Source of the DNA: Granulicella mallensis
Lineage (GTDB): Bacteria > Acidobacteriota > Terriglobia > Terriglobales > Acidobacteriaceae
NCBI RefSeq assembly: GCF_014203225.1
Contig: NZ_JACHIO010000004.1
Location: 186,001-250,000, forward strand
Length of the DNA: 64,000 bases
Reading direction: 5' to 3'
The notes below the pieces were generated by a model. The model saw nothing but the letters and a program-made list of their open reading frames with translations. It was not told the DNA's origin and searched no databases. Shown here piece by piece: positions 42,776 to 52,267 of the stretch. Numbering within the stretch: position 1 is the first letter of the stretch; each line of letters begins with the position of its first letter. Position numbers and translations under genes: made by a program.

Positions 42776-44959
42776 GTGAACCTGCGCATCGACCACCGCA
42801 TCAACGATGCACACTCCTTCTTCGCCCGCTTCGACTGGTTTCAACGCAACAATATCAATCCCGACCCCTACGGCAATGGGCTTTCTTATGAGCCCGGCAA
42901 CCAACGGCTCCCGGGATACAACATCATGGGCGAGCACACCTGGGTGCTGAGCCCGAACCTCGTCTTCGAACACCACTTCGCCTATGCCCACCAGGAGTCA
43001 AACCGCGTGCCGGAGTCGCTCGGCTATAACCCGACCAAACTCGGCTTCAACGGCAACGTCGTCGCAGGCCTCACCGCGCTCAGCTTTCCTGAGATTGCAG
43101 CGACCCGTATCAGCAGCATCGGCCCCGAAGGTGGACTCGAGACGGACTTCGGCACCGTCCTTCAATACGCAGCCGCGCTCTCGCAGTTGAAGGGCAAACA
43201 CTCGCTCAAGTACGGGTTCGACTTCCGCTACTTCCCTACAGGATTGAACATCGCGCAGGAGGTCACGGTGACAGCGAACAGCAACTTCACCGGCGGGCCG
43301 AACCCGCAGGCTGCCGGCGGTGATTCGGGCTCGGGCATCGCGGATCTTTTGCTCGGCACCGGCACCGTGAGCAGCGGCTACTCCCCGGGCTTCCACTATA
43401 GCCATCCGTACTACGCCTTCTATGCGCAGGACGACTACCACCTCACACCGAAGCTGACTCTCACCTACGGCCTGCGCTACAACCTCGAGCTGCCCGATCA
43501 GGAGAGCCAGAACCAGTATGTCTTCCTCGATCTCAACTCCTCGTCACCGCTCAACGCGAAGGTCACTTCGCTGGGCAGCCTCACCGGAGGCCCCGGCTTC
43601 GTTGGTGCGAACGGTGTAGGCTCGCGCCTGCAGACCACGCAGAAGCTGAACTTCGATCCGCGCCTGGGCTTTGCGTATCGCTGGAACGACCAGACGGTCG
43701 TGCGCGGCGGCTTCGGCATCTTCCATGCGCCGCCTGTCGATCTCGCCAACTCCAGTGCGGGCTTCGCCGCTGTTACTATGTCGAATGCCGCACTGGCCAA
43801 TGGCGTTACACCGCAGTTCAATCAGGCCAACCCCTTCCCCAACGGCCTTACACAGCCGACGGGCAACTCGCTCGGCCTGGACACGCTGCTCGGCCAGAAC
43901 ATCACGGGTGTGCCGCGTCAGCAGAAGATCAGCTACAGCGAGCAGTGGTCCTTCGATATTCAACGACAGCTTCCGGGCAACTTCGTCGTTACGATTGGCT
44001 ACGTCGGTAACAACGGCCTGCACCTCTACTCGCCGGTCAACTACAACCAACTCCCCGACGCGGATCTCGCACTCGGATCGAAGCTGCTCGCCACTGTGCC
44101 GAATCCGTTCTACGGCGTCATCACGGATCCCACCTCGCTGCTCAGCGCACCGACCGTGCAGTATGGCCAGTTGCTGCGTCCGCATCCGCAGTTCCAGAAC
44201 ATGACCACAACCTCGAGCGTCGGCCAGTCGTCGTATCAGGCGCTACAGCTCTCGGTAGAACACCGGTTCTCGCAGGGACTCGCACTGCTGTTCACCTACA
44301 CGCACAGCAAGATGCTGGACGATGTCGGTGACTACCTTGTCACCGCACAGGCGCAGGACAATAACTGCATTCCCTGCGAACGTTCGATCTCCCAGCAGGA
44401 TCTGCCCAACGTCATCCGTCTGAGCGGCCAGTATGAACTTCCCTTCGGACATGGTAAGCCGATGGTGAATCAGGGCTGGGCCAGCCAGGTTGTCGGCGGC
44501 TTTACGGTGGGCGCGTTCTTCACCTATGACGACGGCTCTCCGATCACCGTAAGCAGCCCTAACTTCTCCAACTCCTTCGGCGGCGGTACGTCGATGCGGC
44601 CCGACGTTACCGGTATATCGACGCATGTACCCGGAGGCCGCACGATGAAGAACGGCAGCCTCTACTTCAACCCCGCCGCCTTCACGGCCACACCCTCGTT
44701 CCAGTTTGGCAATGCACCGCGGTATCTTGCCGATGTGCGTGCGCCCGGCACAAAGAACTTCGACATGCTCGCGGCCAAGAAGCTCTACTTCACCAAGCGC
44801 TACAGCCTCGACTTCCGCATGGAGTTCTTCAACGCCTTCAATCGCGTCCAGTTTGCAGGACCGAACACAAGCATCGCGTCGTCAAGCTTCGGCCAGATCT
44901 TCCTGAGCCAGGCCAACACGCCGCGCGAGATCCAGGCAGGGCTTCGCCTGAGCTTCTAG
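42770..44959 (+). pseudogene. TonB-dependent receptor lacking its N-terminus
   Basis: About 730 residues of beta-barrel begin at EYVNLRIDHRINDAHSFFARFDW and run to a normal C-terminal LRLSF stop. The signal peptide, the carboxypeptidase-regulatory domain and the plug are all missing, and upstream DNA in this frame is antisense-like noise over a regulator fragment. Without export signal or plug it should not work as a receptor. The barrel itself has no frameshift, so the deletion is probably recent. Confidence 0.75.
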
Positions 44960-44970
44960 TACGCAACGCA

Positions 44971-45007
44971 GCCGTCCGGCGCTGATCCCCATCGGCAGCC
45001 GGACGGC
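44971..45007 (+). terminator. Hairpin after the truncated receptor
   Basis: Arms GCCGTCCGGC and GCCGGACGGC with a 17-base loop, then CTTACTTCT; probable terminator with a weak T-run. Confidence 0.6.
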
Positions 45008-45109
45008 TTACTTCTCTCCCAAAGCACCCATACACAAACTACACCTGCGCACCGTGGCTACGAGACCGCAGCTCCAACCGACAATTCCACAACCCCATCG
45101 AGGAACTCC

Positions 45110-46195
45110 ATGCTGAAACAAAGTGCTCTCGCCCTCTTCTTCGCGGCCGCTACATTCGCACACGCCGACATCACCCCTCTCGACTGCACCCAGACCGGAC
45201 CCGACGAGTACAAGCTTAGCTACACGCTCACCGGCAATACTCATACGGTCGAGATCTTCGCCAGCACCAACGCCCAGCAGCCCACCGGCTCCGCACTCCT
45301 CAAGACCGGCGAGTCTACCGTCACACTCCACGCAGGCAAGCCTGGTGAACGCGTCTTCTTCTTCCTGAAGGCCGATAGCGGAGAGCAGCGCGAGATTTCC
45401 ATCCGCCGCCTGCCTCTCGAAGGCACACCGAACTTCCGCGACCTCGGCGGCTACGAGACCACTGACGGCCGCTTCGTGCGCTGGGGGCTGCTCTACCGTT
45501 CGGGCGTGCTGACCTATCTCACGCCCGCCGACTATAGCTATCTCAGCCACGCGGGCATCCGCGTCATCTGCGATTTCCGCACCCCCGAGGAGAACGCAGC
45601 CGCACCAGAGACATGGATTCCCAACGACACCGCCAAGCACATGGCCCTGCCTATCGGTACCGATGACAAGAACCACAACACCAATGCGGCGATGCAACAG
45701 ATGCTCGCCACCAACCCCACGCCCGCGCAGCTTCGTGACTGGATGACGAAGGTCTACGCGAACTTCGCCTTCACAGCCGCTCCCGAGTATGCCGAAGTCT
45801 TCGCGGAACTCAAGAACGAACGCCTTCCCCTGCTCTACCACTGCACCGGCGGCAAGGATCGTACCGGTGTCTTCAGCGCATTTGTTCTGCTCACCCTCGG
45901 CGTTCCTGAGCAAACCGTCCTCAACGACTACGCTCTGACCAATCGCTATCTCAGAGAAGCCAACCCCGCGGCGATCAAGAAGATGACCGCAGCGAGCGGG
46001 AGCAGCGCCAGCTTTATGGCGAAGCTGACTCCTGAACAGCAGAAGGCCATGATGGCAGCCGACCCCGAATATCTTCGCGCCACGCTCCGCGCTATCGATG
46101 CAAAGTATGGCTCCTTCGACAACTACCGCCGCACGGAGCTGCACGTCTCCGATGCAGACGTCCAAACGCTGCGTAAGCGTCTGCTGAACAACTAG
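45110..46195 (+). CDS. Secreted tyrosine-protein phosphatase
   Basis: The product is 361 residues with a signal peptide cut near AHA/D20. An N-terminal beta-sandwich-like part (about 25-95) leads to the phosphatase domain: the family start GTPNFRDLGGY at 106-115, RSGVL, and the active site HCTGGKDRTG with nucleophile C245, D250 and R251. This is the bacterial atypical (IphP/MptpB-like) class, which can act on phosphotyrosine or phosphoinositides. It is exported, so it acts outside the cytoplasm. A strong hairpin follows. Confidence 0.88.
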   Translation: MLKQSALALFFAAATFAHADITPLDCTQTGPDEYKLSYTLTGNTHTVEIFASTNAQQPTGSALLKTGESTVTLHAGKPGERVFFFLKADSGEQREISIRRLPLEGTPNFRDLGGYETTDGRFVRWGLLYRSGVLTYLTPADYSYLSHAGIRVICDFRTPEENAAAPETWIPNDTAKHMALPIGTDDKNHNTNAAMQQMLATNPTPAQLRDWMTKVYANFAFTAAPEYAEVFAELKNERLPLLYHCTGGKDRTGVFSAFVLLTLGVPEQTVLNDYALTNRYLREANPAAIKKMTAASGSSASFMAKLTPEQQKAMMAADPEYLRATLRAIDAKYGSFDNYRRTELHVSDADVQTLRKRLLNN

Positions 46196-46215
46196 CCACT
46201 GTCCCAATCCCTGTA

Positions 46216-46265
46216 AAGACAAGCCGATGAATCGCCTTTCTGGAGGCGGCTCATCGGCTTGTCTT
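46216..46265 (+). terminator. Terminator hairpin after the phosphatase gene
   Basis: Arms AAGACAAGCCGATGA and TCATCGGCTTGTCTT, with an inner GCC/GGC pair. Confidence 0.7.
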
Positions 46266-46334
46266 CGCTGCGGCTCATCGCAAAAAAGATTGCAGCGTCA
46301 AAATGGGCATAGAGATTGATTTGGACATACTATT

Positions 46335-46362
46335 TTGACAGCATGCTGACATAGGGTATGCG
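46335..46362 (+). promoter_or_regulatory. Possible sigma70 promoter
   Basis: TTGACA at 46335-46340 is a consensus -35; TATGCG at 46357-46362 is a weak -10 at 16 bases. It lies 20 bases before the membrane-protein start. Confidence 0.3.
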
Positions 46363-46382
46363 GCTATTACGGGAGCGTACAG

Positions 46383-47765
46383 ATGACCGTTCAGTCCACC
46401 GATGAGCACTCAGTACCGATTGGGTGGCCGCTAATGATCAGCGTGGGTTCGACTGGTTTGGTTGTGGCCTTCGTCTGTGTTCCACCCTCATCTCCTCTGC
46501 ATTCGTGGGAACAGTTGATTGGACGAGCCACCACTTACCTTTTGATTGCGGTTCTTGTTCATACTCTGGCGACGTGGAGCTCCTTTCGCTTTCTGAGCGA
46601 AGGCAATATCGGCAGGACTCGACACCATATGTGGAGAGTCATAGGAGGCGTGTGGATCGCGGCCGTCTGGCTTCCACTGCTGGCCCTGCTGACCTATGAA
46701 AACTCTGTGTGGGTTGCTCTCTTTCTGCCGATCCTGGCGACTTTTGGAGTGCTCGTATTCCTGTGGCATCAGCCTCATCATGAAGAAGACGACGACGCAT
46801 TTGTAAGTTACCTGGGAACGAATGAGCTCTTTTATGCAGAAGACGAGTCGCCGTTTTGGCACTGGCTGTTGCCTGCTCTGCTGATCTCTTCTGTCTTCGA
46901 ACTGGGTTTAGGGATACTGATTGGCGGTCACCCGTGGATGGCCGGGGTCCTGTTCGCGGCCGGAGCGGCGTATATCGTGAAGCGCCGTCTCAGCGGATTC
47001 TTGAGCAAGAAGCGTCTGCTACACCTTTCAGCGGGAAACTCCATGACCGTCTGGCTTCTGTTGGCACTGGCGCTTGCTCCTTTTCTTGCGGGTGTCGGCG
47101 CTCAGATGGCTGGTCTGCTCGGGATGCGCTCGGTACATGCATCCAGCGCACCTTCCATTGTTGCGACCCATAAAGCGTCTTCAGGGTATACAGGAATCAT
47201 CCTGCTGCGTCCTCCAAAACCTCACGAGGTTTTCACACCAACCCGCATCGGGGGCACACCGGAGTTCGGCAAACCACGCTCGATCCCGTTCGATGGGGCC
47301 TACTGGTATTTCAAGGAACCGGACACGCGGCCATCGCCTTCTGCCCATATCACCCACGGCGATCCATTGAAAGCCAGGATAGTTTCAACGGATGTATCTT
47401 CCCTCATCATGGAGGCGCACCAACCCCTTGGAACTCCAATCGCGATGAACTGTTGCCGTTCACTGCGCCTGAATCTCATCAACGGAGATGCAAGACCCGG
47501 ATCAATCACTCTGGAAGTCGTATTACGGAACGCAGAGACAAAGAAGACCGACATCGTCTCGCTTGGTGACAAGGTACTTATCTCAAGCTTAGTTTCGCCC
47601 ATGCCGCTTAATCGCGCGCCGGTACCAGAGACGCTGACGTTTCAAATTCCACGAAACTATAGGAATAGAAGCTTCGATGAGATTACTGTGCGCATCAAGC
47701 CGGAGAGAAACCGATCACTCGCCGGGCCTCATATATCAATCGAAAACTTTGTTCTTGAACCGTAG
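46383..47765 (+). CDS. Multi-pass membrane protein of unknown function
   Basis: The product is 460 residues, ATG with GGGAG upstream. The N-terminal 240 residues hold about seven hydrophobic segments (for example LMISVGSTGLVVAFVCV, TTYLLIAVLVHTLATW, VWVALFLPILATFGVLVFLW, VWLLLALALAPFLAG), with an acidic loop (HHEEDDD) between. The C-terminal 200 residues are soluble, beta-rich and probably periplasmic, with a CCRSLRLNLINGD segment. I do not recognise the family. It is followed by a recurrent terminator hairpin. Confidence 0.75.
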   Translation: MTVQSTDEHSVPIGWPLMISVGSTGLVVAFVCVPPSSPLHSWEQLIGRATTYLLIAVLVHTLATWSSFRFLSEGNIGRTRHHMWRVIGGVWIAAVWLPLLALLTYENSVWVALFLPILATFGVLVFLWHQPHHEEDDDAFVSYLGTNELFYAEDESPFWHWLLPALLISSVFELGLGILIGGHPWMAGVLFAAGAAYIVKRRLSGFLSKKRLLHLSAGNSMTVWLLLALALAPFLAGVGAQMAGLLGMRSVHASSAPSIVATHKASSGYTGIILLRPPKPHEVFTPTRIGGTPEFGKPRSIPFDGAYWYFKEPDTRPSPSAHITHGDPLKARIVSTDVSSLIMEAHQPLGTPIAMNCCRSLRLNLINGDARPGSITLEVVLRNAETKKTDIVSLGDKVLISSLVSPMPLNRAPVPETLTFQIPRNYRNRSFDEITVRIKPERNRSLAGPHISIENFVLEP

Positions 47766-47848
47766 AGGTGGACAATTCAACGAACTTTCGATTCGACGAT
47801 GGGATCACCTACTAGTTCTCACCTCATCAAGGCTGTTACAGAACAGAT

Positions 47849-47881
47849 GCACAAGAGCCCGCAAATCGCGGGCTCTTGTGC
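47849..47881 (+). terminator. Recurrent terminator hairpin, copy 4
   Basis: Arms GCACAAGAGCCCGC and GCGGGCTCTTGTGC; the A-to-G change in one arm is compensated in the other. It lies 83 bases after the membrane-protein stop and before the convergent esterase. Confidence 0.75.
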
Positions 47882-48029
47882 ATCCAGGAAAACGGCATAA
47901 AGCTTTGTGGTTACAGAAGAGGATGTTTGACTCCGATGCAAATAGCAAACATCACTCTACTCAAGCGACATCCACTATTTGCACCATAGCCTTCCTGATC
48001 ACGCGGCTTTGCTGCCGCACGTATTCTTA

Positions 48030-49616
48030 TCAGCCCTGCTGATAAGAATGAACATGGCTCTCTTCCTTGGGGATCATATCGCCGATATTTTTGAGAATTG
48101 GCTCGAAGACGCTCACGCGTAACCACATGAAGTCATCTTCCAATCCAATCGTGTCCCCCGAATTTTTGCCAAATCCCATCGTCTTATTCTTTCTGATAAC
48201 GATGATGGGGATGCCATTATGTTTAGGCCACGCAATGTCTCCAGCGATGGATTCCGAAGCATTAGTAGCAGACTGGGCAAACTCCAACCAATAATGACTG
48301 ACCTTTTGCGCAAAGGCTTCATCTTGCTTGGAAAAATATTCATTCGTGGGAGCTGAGATATTCCCCGTGTCCATGACATAGGGGACATCGTCACCATGAC
48401 GCGCGCCGTTGGGAAAATCGGCTCGAACCTTCTCCGCGACGTAATCGAAATAGTAGCGCCAGCTTGGTGCTCCTGCCGCGCGGTGTTTCTCTACGATCAG
48501 GTACGTCATGGTGGTGAACAAAAGGTCGCGGCCGACCTGACGGCCCAACTCGTCATCATCATCGACGCCAGAATAAAGCAATTTCACGTTGTCATATTGT
48601 TCGGCCGTATGCAAGGCCTCAATAATATCGCTCGGTGAAAACCCGAAATCCGCCAACACGCTCGAATCGTCGCTTGTATTACCGATAATGAGCGGCAATT
48701 TCGCCTGTTCCCCCTTTTCAAACACATCGAAGAGAGGCTCGGGCAGTACCGTGTCTCCGCTGATAGGTGTCGGCAAGCCAAACTGCGCAGGCTTCGAATC
48801 GATTGCCCAGAACCCCTCTGCATCCAGTTTGCGAAGATCTTCGGCGCTTGCGTTCGCTCCGTCCAGATTGTAGTAAGCGGCAAAATGCTCTCCCCGCTCC
48901 AGCGCATCTTCCCGGGACACATCGGGCAATCCATACACGCTCTGGGCCACTCCTTTGTGGAACAATCCCGTCGCACGCGGCGAGGCGAACAAAGAAAGCA
49001 CGCTACGGCCACCTGCCGATTGTCCGAAGATGGTCACATTGCCCGGATCACCGCCAAAGTGCGCTATATTACGCTGCACCCACTCAAGTGCGGCAATTTG
49101 ATCGAGCAACGCGAAGTTATTAACCACCTCGCCATCAGGGTATTCCCGGTCCAGCGCGGGATGCGCAAAAAATCCCAGATGTCCGAGACGATAGTTGACG
49201 GTGACAATCACAGCACCACGCGCAGCCAGCGGCGTGCCGACAAATACCGGCAGCCCACCCGAACCGATCACATAGCCCCCGCCATGAATAGAGACCATGA
49301 CCGGCAACGCTTGAGCCCTGGTATCCAGATGGGGCGTCCAGACATTCAGATAAAGACAATCTTCGCTCAACGGCCTGGGATCGCCACCGCCGATCGCAGC
49401 GCACAGCTTCCAATTCTGCAAACTCGCATCGCCATACGCCGGCACTATTTTGGGAATATGGCTCCAGTGCTTGACCGGTGCGGGTGAACGCCAACGCAGC
49501 TCGCCAATCGGCGGTGCCGCGTAAGGAATGCCTTTGAAGACAAAGATGTTTCCGTCCATGGTCCCCTGAACGGGGCCTTCCTGAGTTACGACCAGCAGTT
49601 CATGATTGCTTGACAT
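48030..49616 (-). CDS. Type-B carboxylesterase
   Basis: The product is 528 residues, no signal peptide; ATG with AAGGAATGAAAG upstream. Hallmarks: GIPYAAPPIGELRW, SEDCLYLNVW near 84-93, SIHGGGYVIGSG oxyanion hole, nucleophile S200 in FGQSAGG, and late GARHGDDVPYVM with the catalytic His. It hydrolyses carboxylic esters; related enzymes include para-nitrobenzyl esterases. The gene is isolated, with a gene-free region of 850 bases upstream of it. Confidence 0.9.
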   Translation of the reverse strand: MSSNHELLVVTQEGPVQGTMDGNIFVFKGIPYAAPPIGELRWRSPAPVKHWSHIPKIVPAYGDASLQNWKLCAAIGGGDPRPLSEDCLYLNVWTPHLDTRAQALPVMVSIHGGGYVIGSGGLPVFVGTPLAARGAVIVTVNYRLGHLGFFAHPALDREYPDGEVVNNFALLDQIAALEWVQRNIAHFGGDPGNVTIFGQSAGGRSVLSLFASPRATGLFHKGVAQSVYGLPDVSREDALERGEHFAAYYNLDGANASAEDLRKLDAEGFWAIDSKPAQFGLPTPISGDTVLPEPLFDVFEKGEQAKLPLIIGNTSDDSSVLADFGFSPSDIIEALHTAEQYDNVKLLYSGVDDDDELGRQVGRDLLFTTMTYLIVEKHRAAGAPSWRYYFDYVAEKVRADFPNGARHGDDVPYVMDTGNISAPTNEYFSKQDEAFAQKVSHYWLEFAQSATNASESIAGDIAWPKHNGIPIIVIRKNKTMGFGKNSGDTIGLEDDFMWLRVSVFEPILKNIGDMIPKEESHVHSYQQG

Positions 49617-50096
49617 AGACTTTCATTCCTTTTCATCAGGCATGTTGGAGGACACTCGCAAGCAGCATGTCTTATGTGTTTGATCGAGTGTCTTTTTATT
49701 TAATTCGCGATTTACCAGCAGCAGAGTCGGGCCTGTTTAGACTGCATTCCATATAGAGCGCAATGGCGAAATTGATTCTTGAGAATTTTCTAAATGCCCG
49801 TCATTTGAAAGCCGGCCTGGAATGCATGGCCATGTTTAGTCAAACGATAGGAGGTGTCGTTACATTTTCGAGCTTGTTGCCTATCAGAAAGCTTGGTAAA
49901 AGCAGCAATGATTTGTGTACTGGCTGGAATAAAGAGGCAGAGCTTGAACTCTATTCCGTTTCGCTTACACAACAGAGGCTTCGATCCGAAATGCTCTTGA
50001 GGCCCACGGCGTTCCTTGCAGTTTGGCCGGGCTAACAGGATGTCCGTGGAGAGACGTCCGCCACAGCCTCTATCCACTGTCAGTCTGTTACTGCAC
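49617..50096. other. Gene-free lower-GC interval
   Basis: A 90-codon frame at 49763-50035 has no clear ribosome site and no recognisable content, so it is not called. The esterase promoter probably lies at 49620-49740. Confidence 0.4.
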
Positions 50097-50354
50097 TAGG
50101 TAGTGCCTGACGAATCGGAGCTATCGGCTTGTGGCGTTGTTTTTGCTTCCTGAGATAAGTCCGTGCTTTAGCCGGAGAGGCTCTTTGCCCAGCGAGCATT
50201 CCCTCCGTGGCTAAAGCCACACCAACAACAGTGCATAGACGGCGGGACTAAAGTCCCGCCCCTTCAAAGCAAAGGCAATCGGCGGGGCAAAGGCGACAAC
50301 AAAAGCAGCCACAAGAACAAAAGCCGGTAGCTCCGATTCGTCAGACACTACCTA
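50097..50354. mobile_element. MITE-like element, copy 2
   Basis: Ends TAGGTAGTGCCTGACGAATC and GATTCGTCAGACACTACCTA flank 258 bp without a gene. After the ends comes GGAGCTA/TAGCTCC, which extends the pairing. The interior includes a GGCGGGACTAAAGTCCCGCCCC palindrome of the other intergenic family (split here only for naming). It matches 36392-36673 at the ends but not in the middle. Confidence 0.6.
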
Positions 50355-50372
50355 ATGCTCTATGGTGATAAC

Positions 50373-50405
50373 GCACAAAAGCCCGCAAATCGCGGGCTTT
50401 TGTGC
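50373..50405. terminator. Recurrent terminator hairpin, copy 5
   Basis: Arms GCACAAAAGCCCGC and GCGGGCTTTTGTGC, 19 bases after the MITE-like element and 62 bases beyond the 3' end of the GH79-like gene, so it could end that transcript. Confidence 0.7.
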
Positions 50406-50467
50406 ATTTCAGTCAGATGCTTGCCGAGCCATACGGAACCGCAGCAAGGCCTACGTGTCGATACGGC

Positions 50468-51952
50468 CTAGTAAAAGTGGACGACCGCTGCCTGGGCTGC
50501 CGGCAGTGTAAACGTGTACGTACCATTCGTCAGGGTAGCTGGTGCCCCGTACCCTCCCGTCCACGTTCCGTCCGAGTTCATCGGAGCGCCGCCGAACGTG
50601 ATACCGCTCAGTGCCGTCACATCGTTGTTCGCCTGCTTCAGCACAATTACCTGAGCATGCGTGAAGCTGCCGCCAGGAGTAATGGTCGCGGTTACATTGA
50701 CCGCTCCCGAGCCGAACGTCTTATTAATGACGTGAACCGTCTCTCCGCCGTTGGTCTCCAAGAGTCCATAGGCAGACACATTGGCGTTGCTGGGGTTCGA
50801 CACCGTCGTACTTACCGGCTGACCCTGGCTACCGTAGTGGAATGCCCACAGGCCGTATCCCGGAGGCTCCAGCGTATAGGACGACGCTACGCCTACCGGT
50901 GAGATCGCGTTATACGATCCGGCATTCGATCCAATCGGCCCTGTGTGCAGGTTCATCCCCGAAAGATTCGTGTTGTAGGCCATATAGCAGAAGTAGTCCA
51001 GCGCCCACAGCGTCGCAGCATAGGAGTTTGTCACACCATTGTTCGAACCGCCGAACGCACTGTTCGTCTCTTCAATGCGGACCTTGTAGCCGTTATTGCT
51101 CGCATTGTCGTTAAACGAGTTGTAGAAGCTCTGATACTGCGAGTCCAATGAGGCCGCCAGCAGCGTCGCATCGCCGGCGCCGACCGATCCAAAGCTCGCG
51201 GCATTGCCCGCTGGATAGTAGTGCGTCGTAACATCCCCGATCGTGCTCTTCAGCGATCCCTGATACGTAGCATCGTTGATAAAGTCCGTGGAGAACGTGC
51301 AGCAACCTGCTGTCGAGGGTCCCGTGGAGAGAATGCCGCTGTTGATCTGTGAGCGGAAGGCGCTACTGAACCCGTCATATCGCGACTGCCATGTCGATTG
51401 CGAGATAGAACTGCCGGAGACGTCTTCACTGTTGTCCGGCTCATTGCCTACTTCAATGTTCGTGGGATAGCTGTAGTTATGCGCCACATGCTGGTCGTTA
51501 TAAAGTCCGGACACATACGACACGCTCGTGCTCTGGTCGTAGAACAGTTTTACCGGCACCGTCCATATCAGGTCCGCTCCGATCAGGTTCGCAAACGCAT
51601 CTACATTCGCACCGTCCTGCGCCGAGGCATAAGGCTGCCGCTCCGAAGAGTTTCCGCCAATCCGGATATTGCCTACGCCGATCTTTTGCACCATCGTGCT
51701 GTAAGCCGTCGCATTTCCGCTCAGCCACGCAGCCCCGTTGTTATTGCCGGCTTCAATCGAGCTCATCTCCAGCGAAAGCCCTAAAAAGTCGTTCGGGATC
51801 GCGCGCCGAAGCTGCGTCGAATCCAGGTTGATCGAGATACTGGCCGAGGTCTGAGCAAACAACGGCGCCGCAAGCAACATTGCGACCGCGGTAAGGCCGC
51901 CGTGGCGTGCGCGGGACATCCAACTTAAGACCCACAAACTCTTCTTCTGCAT
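50468..51952 (-). CDS. Secreted glycoside hydrolase, GH79-like
   Basis: The product is 494 residues from ATG 51952 (TGGAG upstream), replacing a longer frame whose extra N-terminus would precede the signal peptide. The signal peptide ends near LFAQ. The (beta/alpha)8 part shows FLGLSLEMSSIEAG at the start, NIRIGGNSSE, the acid/base glutamate E171 in VGNEPD and the nucleophile E295 in EETNS. A C-terminal beta-domain follows. This arrangement matches GH79 (beta-glucuronidase/heparanase group) and related clan-A enzymes. It is expected to degrade extracellular polysaccharide or proteoglycan-like glucuronides. It is divergent from the giant sedolisin. Confidence 0.8.
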   Translation of the reverse strand: MQKKSLWVLSWMSRARHGGLTAVAMLLAAPLFAQTSASISINLDSTQLRRAIPNDFLGLSLEMSSIEAGNNNGAAWLSGNATAYSTMVQKIGVGNIRIGGNSSERQPYASAQDGANVDAFANLIGADLIWTVPVKLFYDQSTSVSYVSGLYNDQHVAHNYSYPTNIEVGNEPDNSEDVSGSSISQSTWQSRYDGFSSAFRSQINSGILSTGPSTAGCCTFSTDFINDATYQGSLKSTIGDVTTHYYPAGNAASFGSVGAGDATLLAASLDSQYQSFYNSFNDNASNNGYKVRIEETNSAFGGSNNGVTNSYAATLWALDYFCYMAYNTNLSGMNLHTGPIGSNAGSYNAISPVGVASSYTLEPPGYGLWAFHYGSQGQPVSTTVSNPSNANVSAYGLLETNGGETVHVINKTFGSGAVNVTATITPGGSFTHAQVIVLKQANNDVTALSGITFGGAPMNSDGTWTGGYGAPATLTNGTYTFTLPAAQAAVVHFY

Positions 51953-52267
51953 AAAAACTCCAGGATGGGCAAATTTGTTCGCCGTTCGGTCCATTTGGTT
52001 ACAGATGGGTGGGCATGGCCAAACTTCGAGCGCGAGCATCCTAGCTCTCTAGAAAAGCGGTTGTCTAGATATTTCTCGAAGAATCTCAAATATTCTTCTG
52101 GCTGGCTTTACGAGAACATTCTTACGCTTGTGATAGACTCCCGCTTGATTCAATCATCCTCATCTGCAAACTCTTGATCCAGGGCCCGGCCTTCGCATGT
52201 CATCGACTATCGATTTGACACATGGCCGAGACCCCGAGGTTCGCTTGAGTCTGGGAGTTCTACGCAC
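51953..52267. other. Divergent intergenic region
   Basis: It separates the GH79-like gene (minus) from the sedolisin (plus). Bases 52060-52140 are AT-rich and likely hold promoters for both, but no convincing -35/-10 pair could be fixed. No repeats are seen. Confidence 0.35.

Noticed and set aside
45008-46222. 404-codon open frame on the minus strand
   Set aside because: Antisense to the tyrosine phosphatase gene, whose signal peptide and active site are clear; no ribosome site or family.
49763-50035. Possible 90-residue gene
   Set aside because: No ribosome site, no recognisable content, and it lies in a region with decayed sequence.
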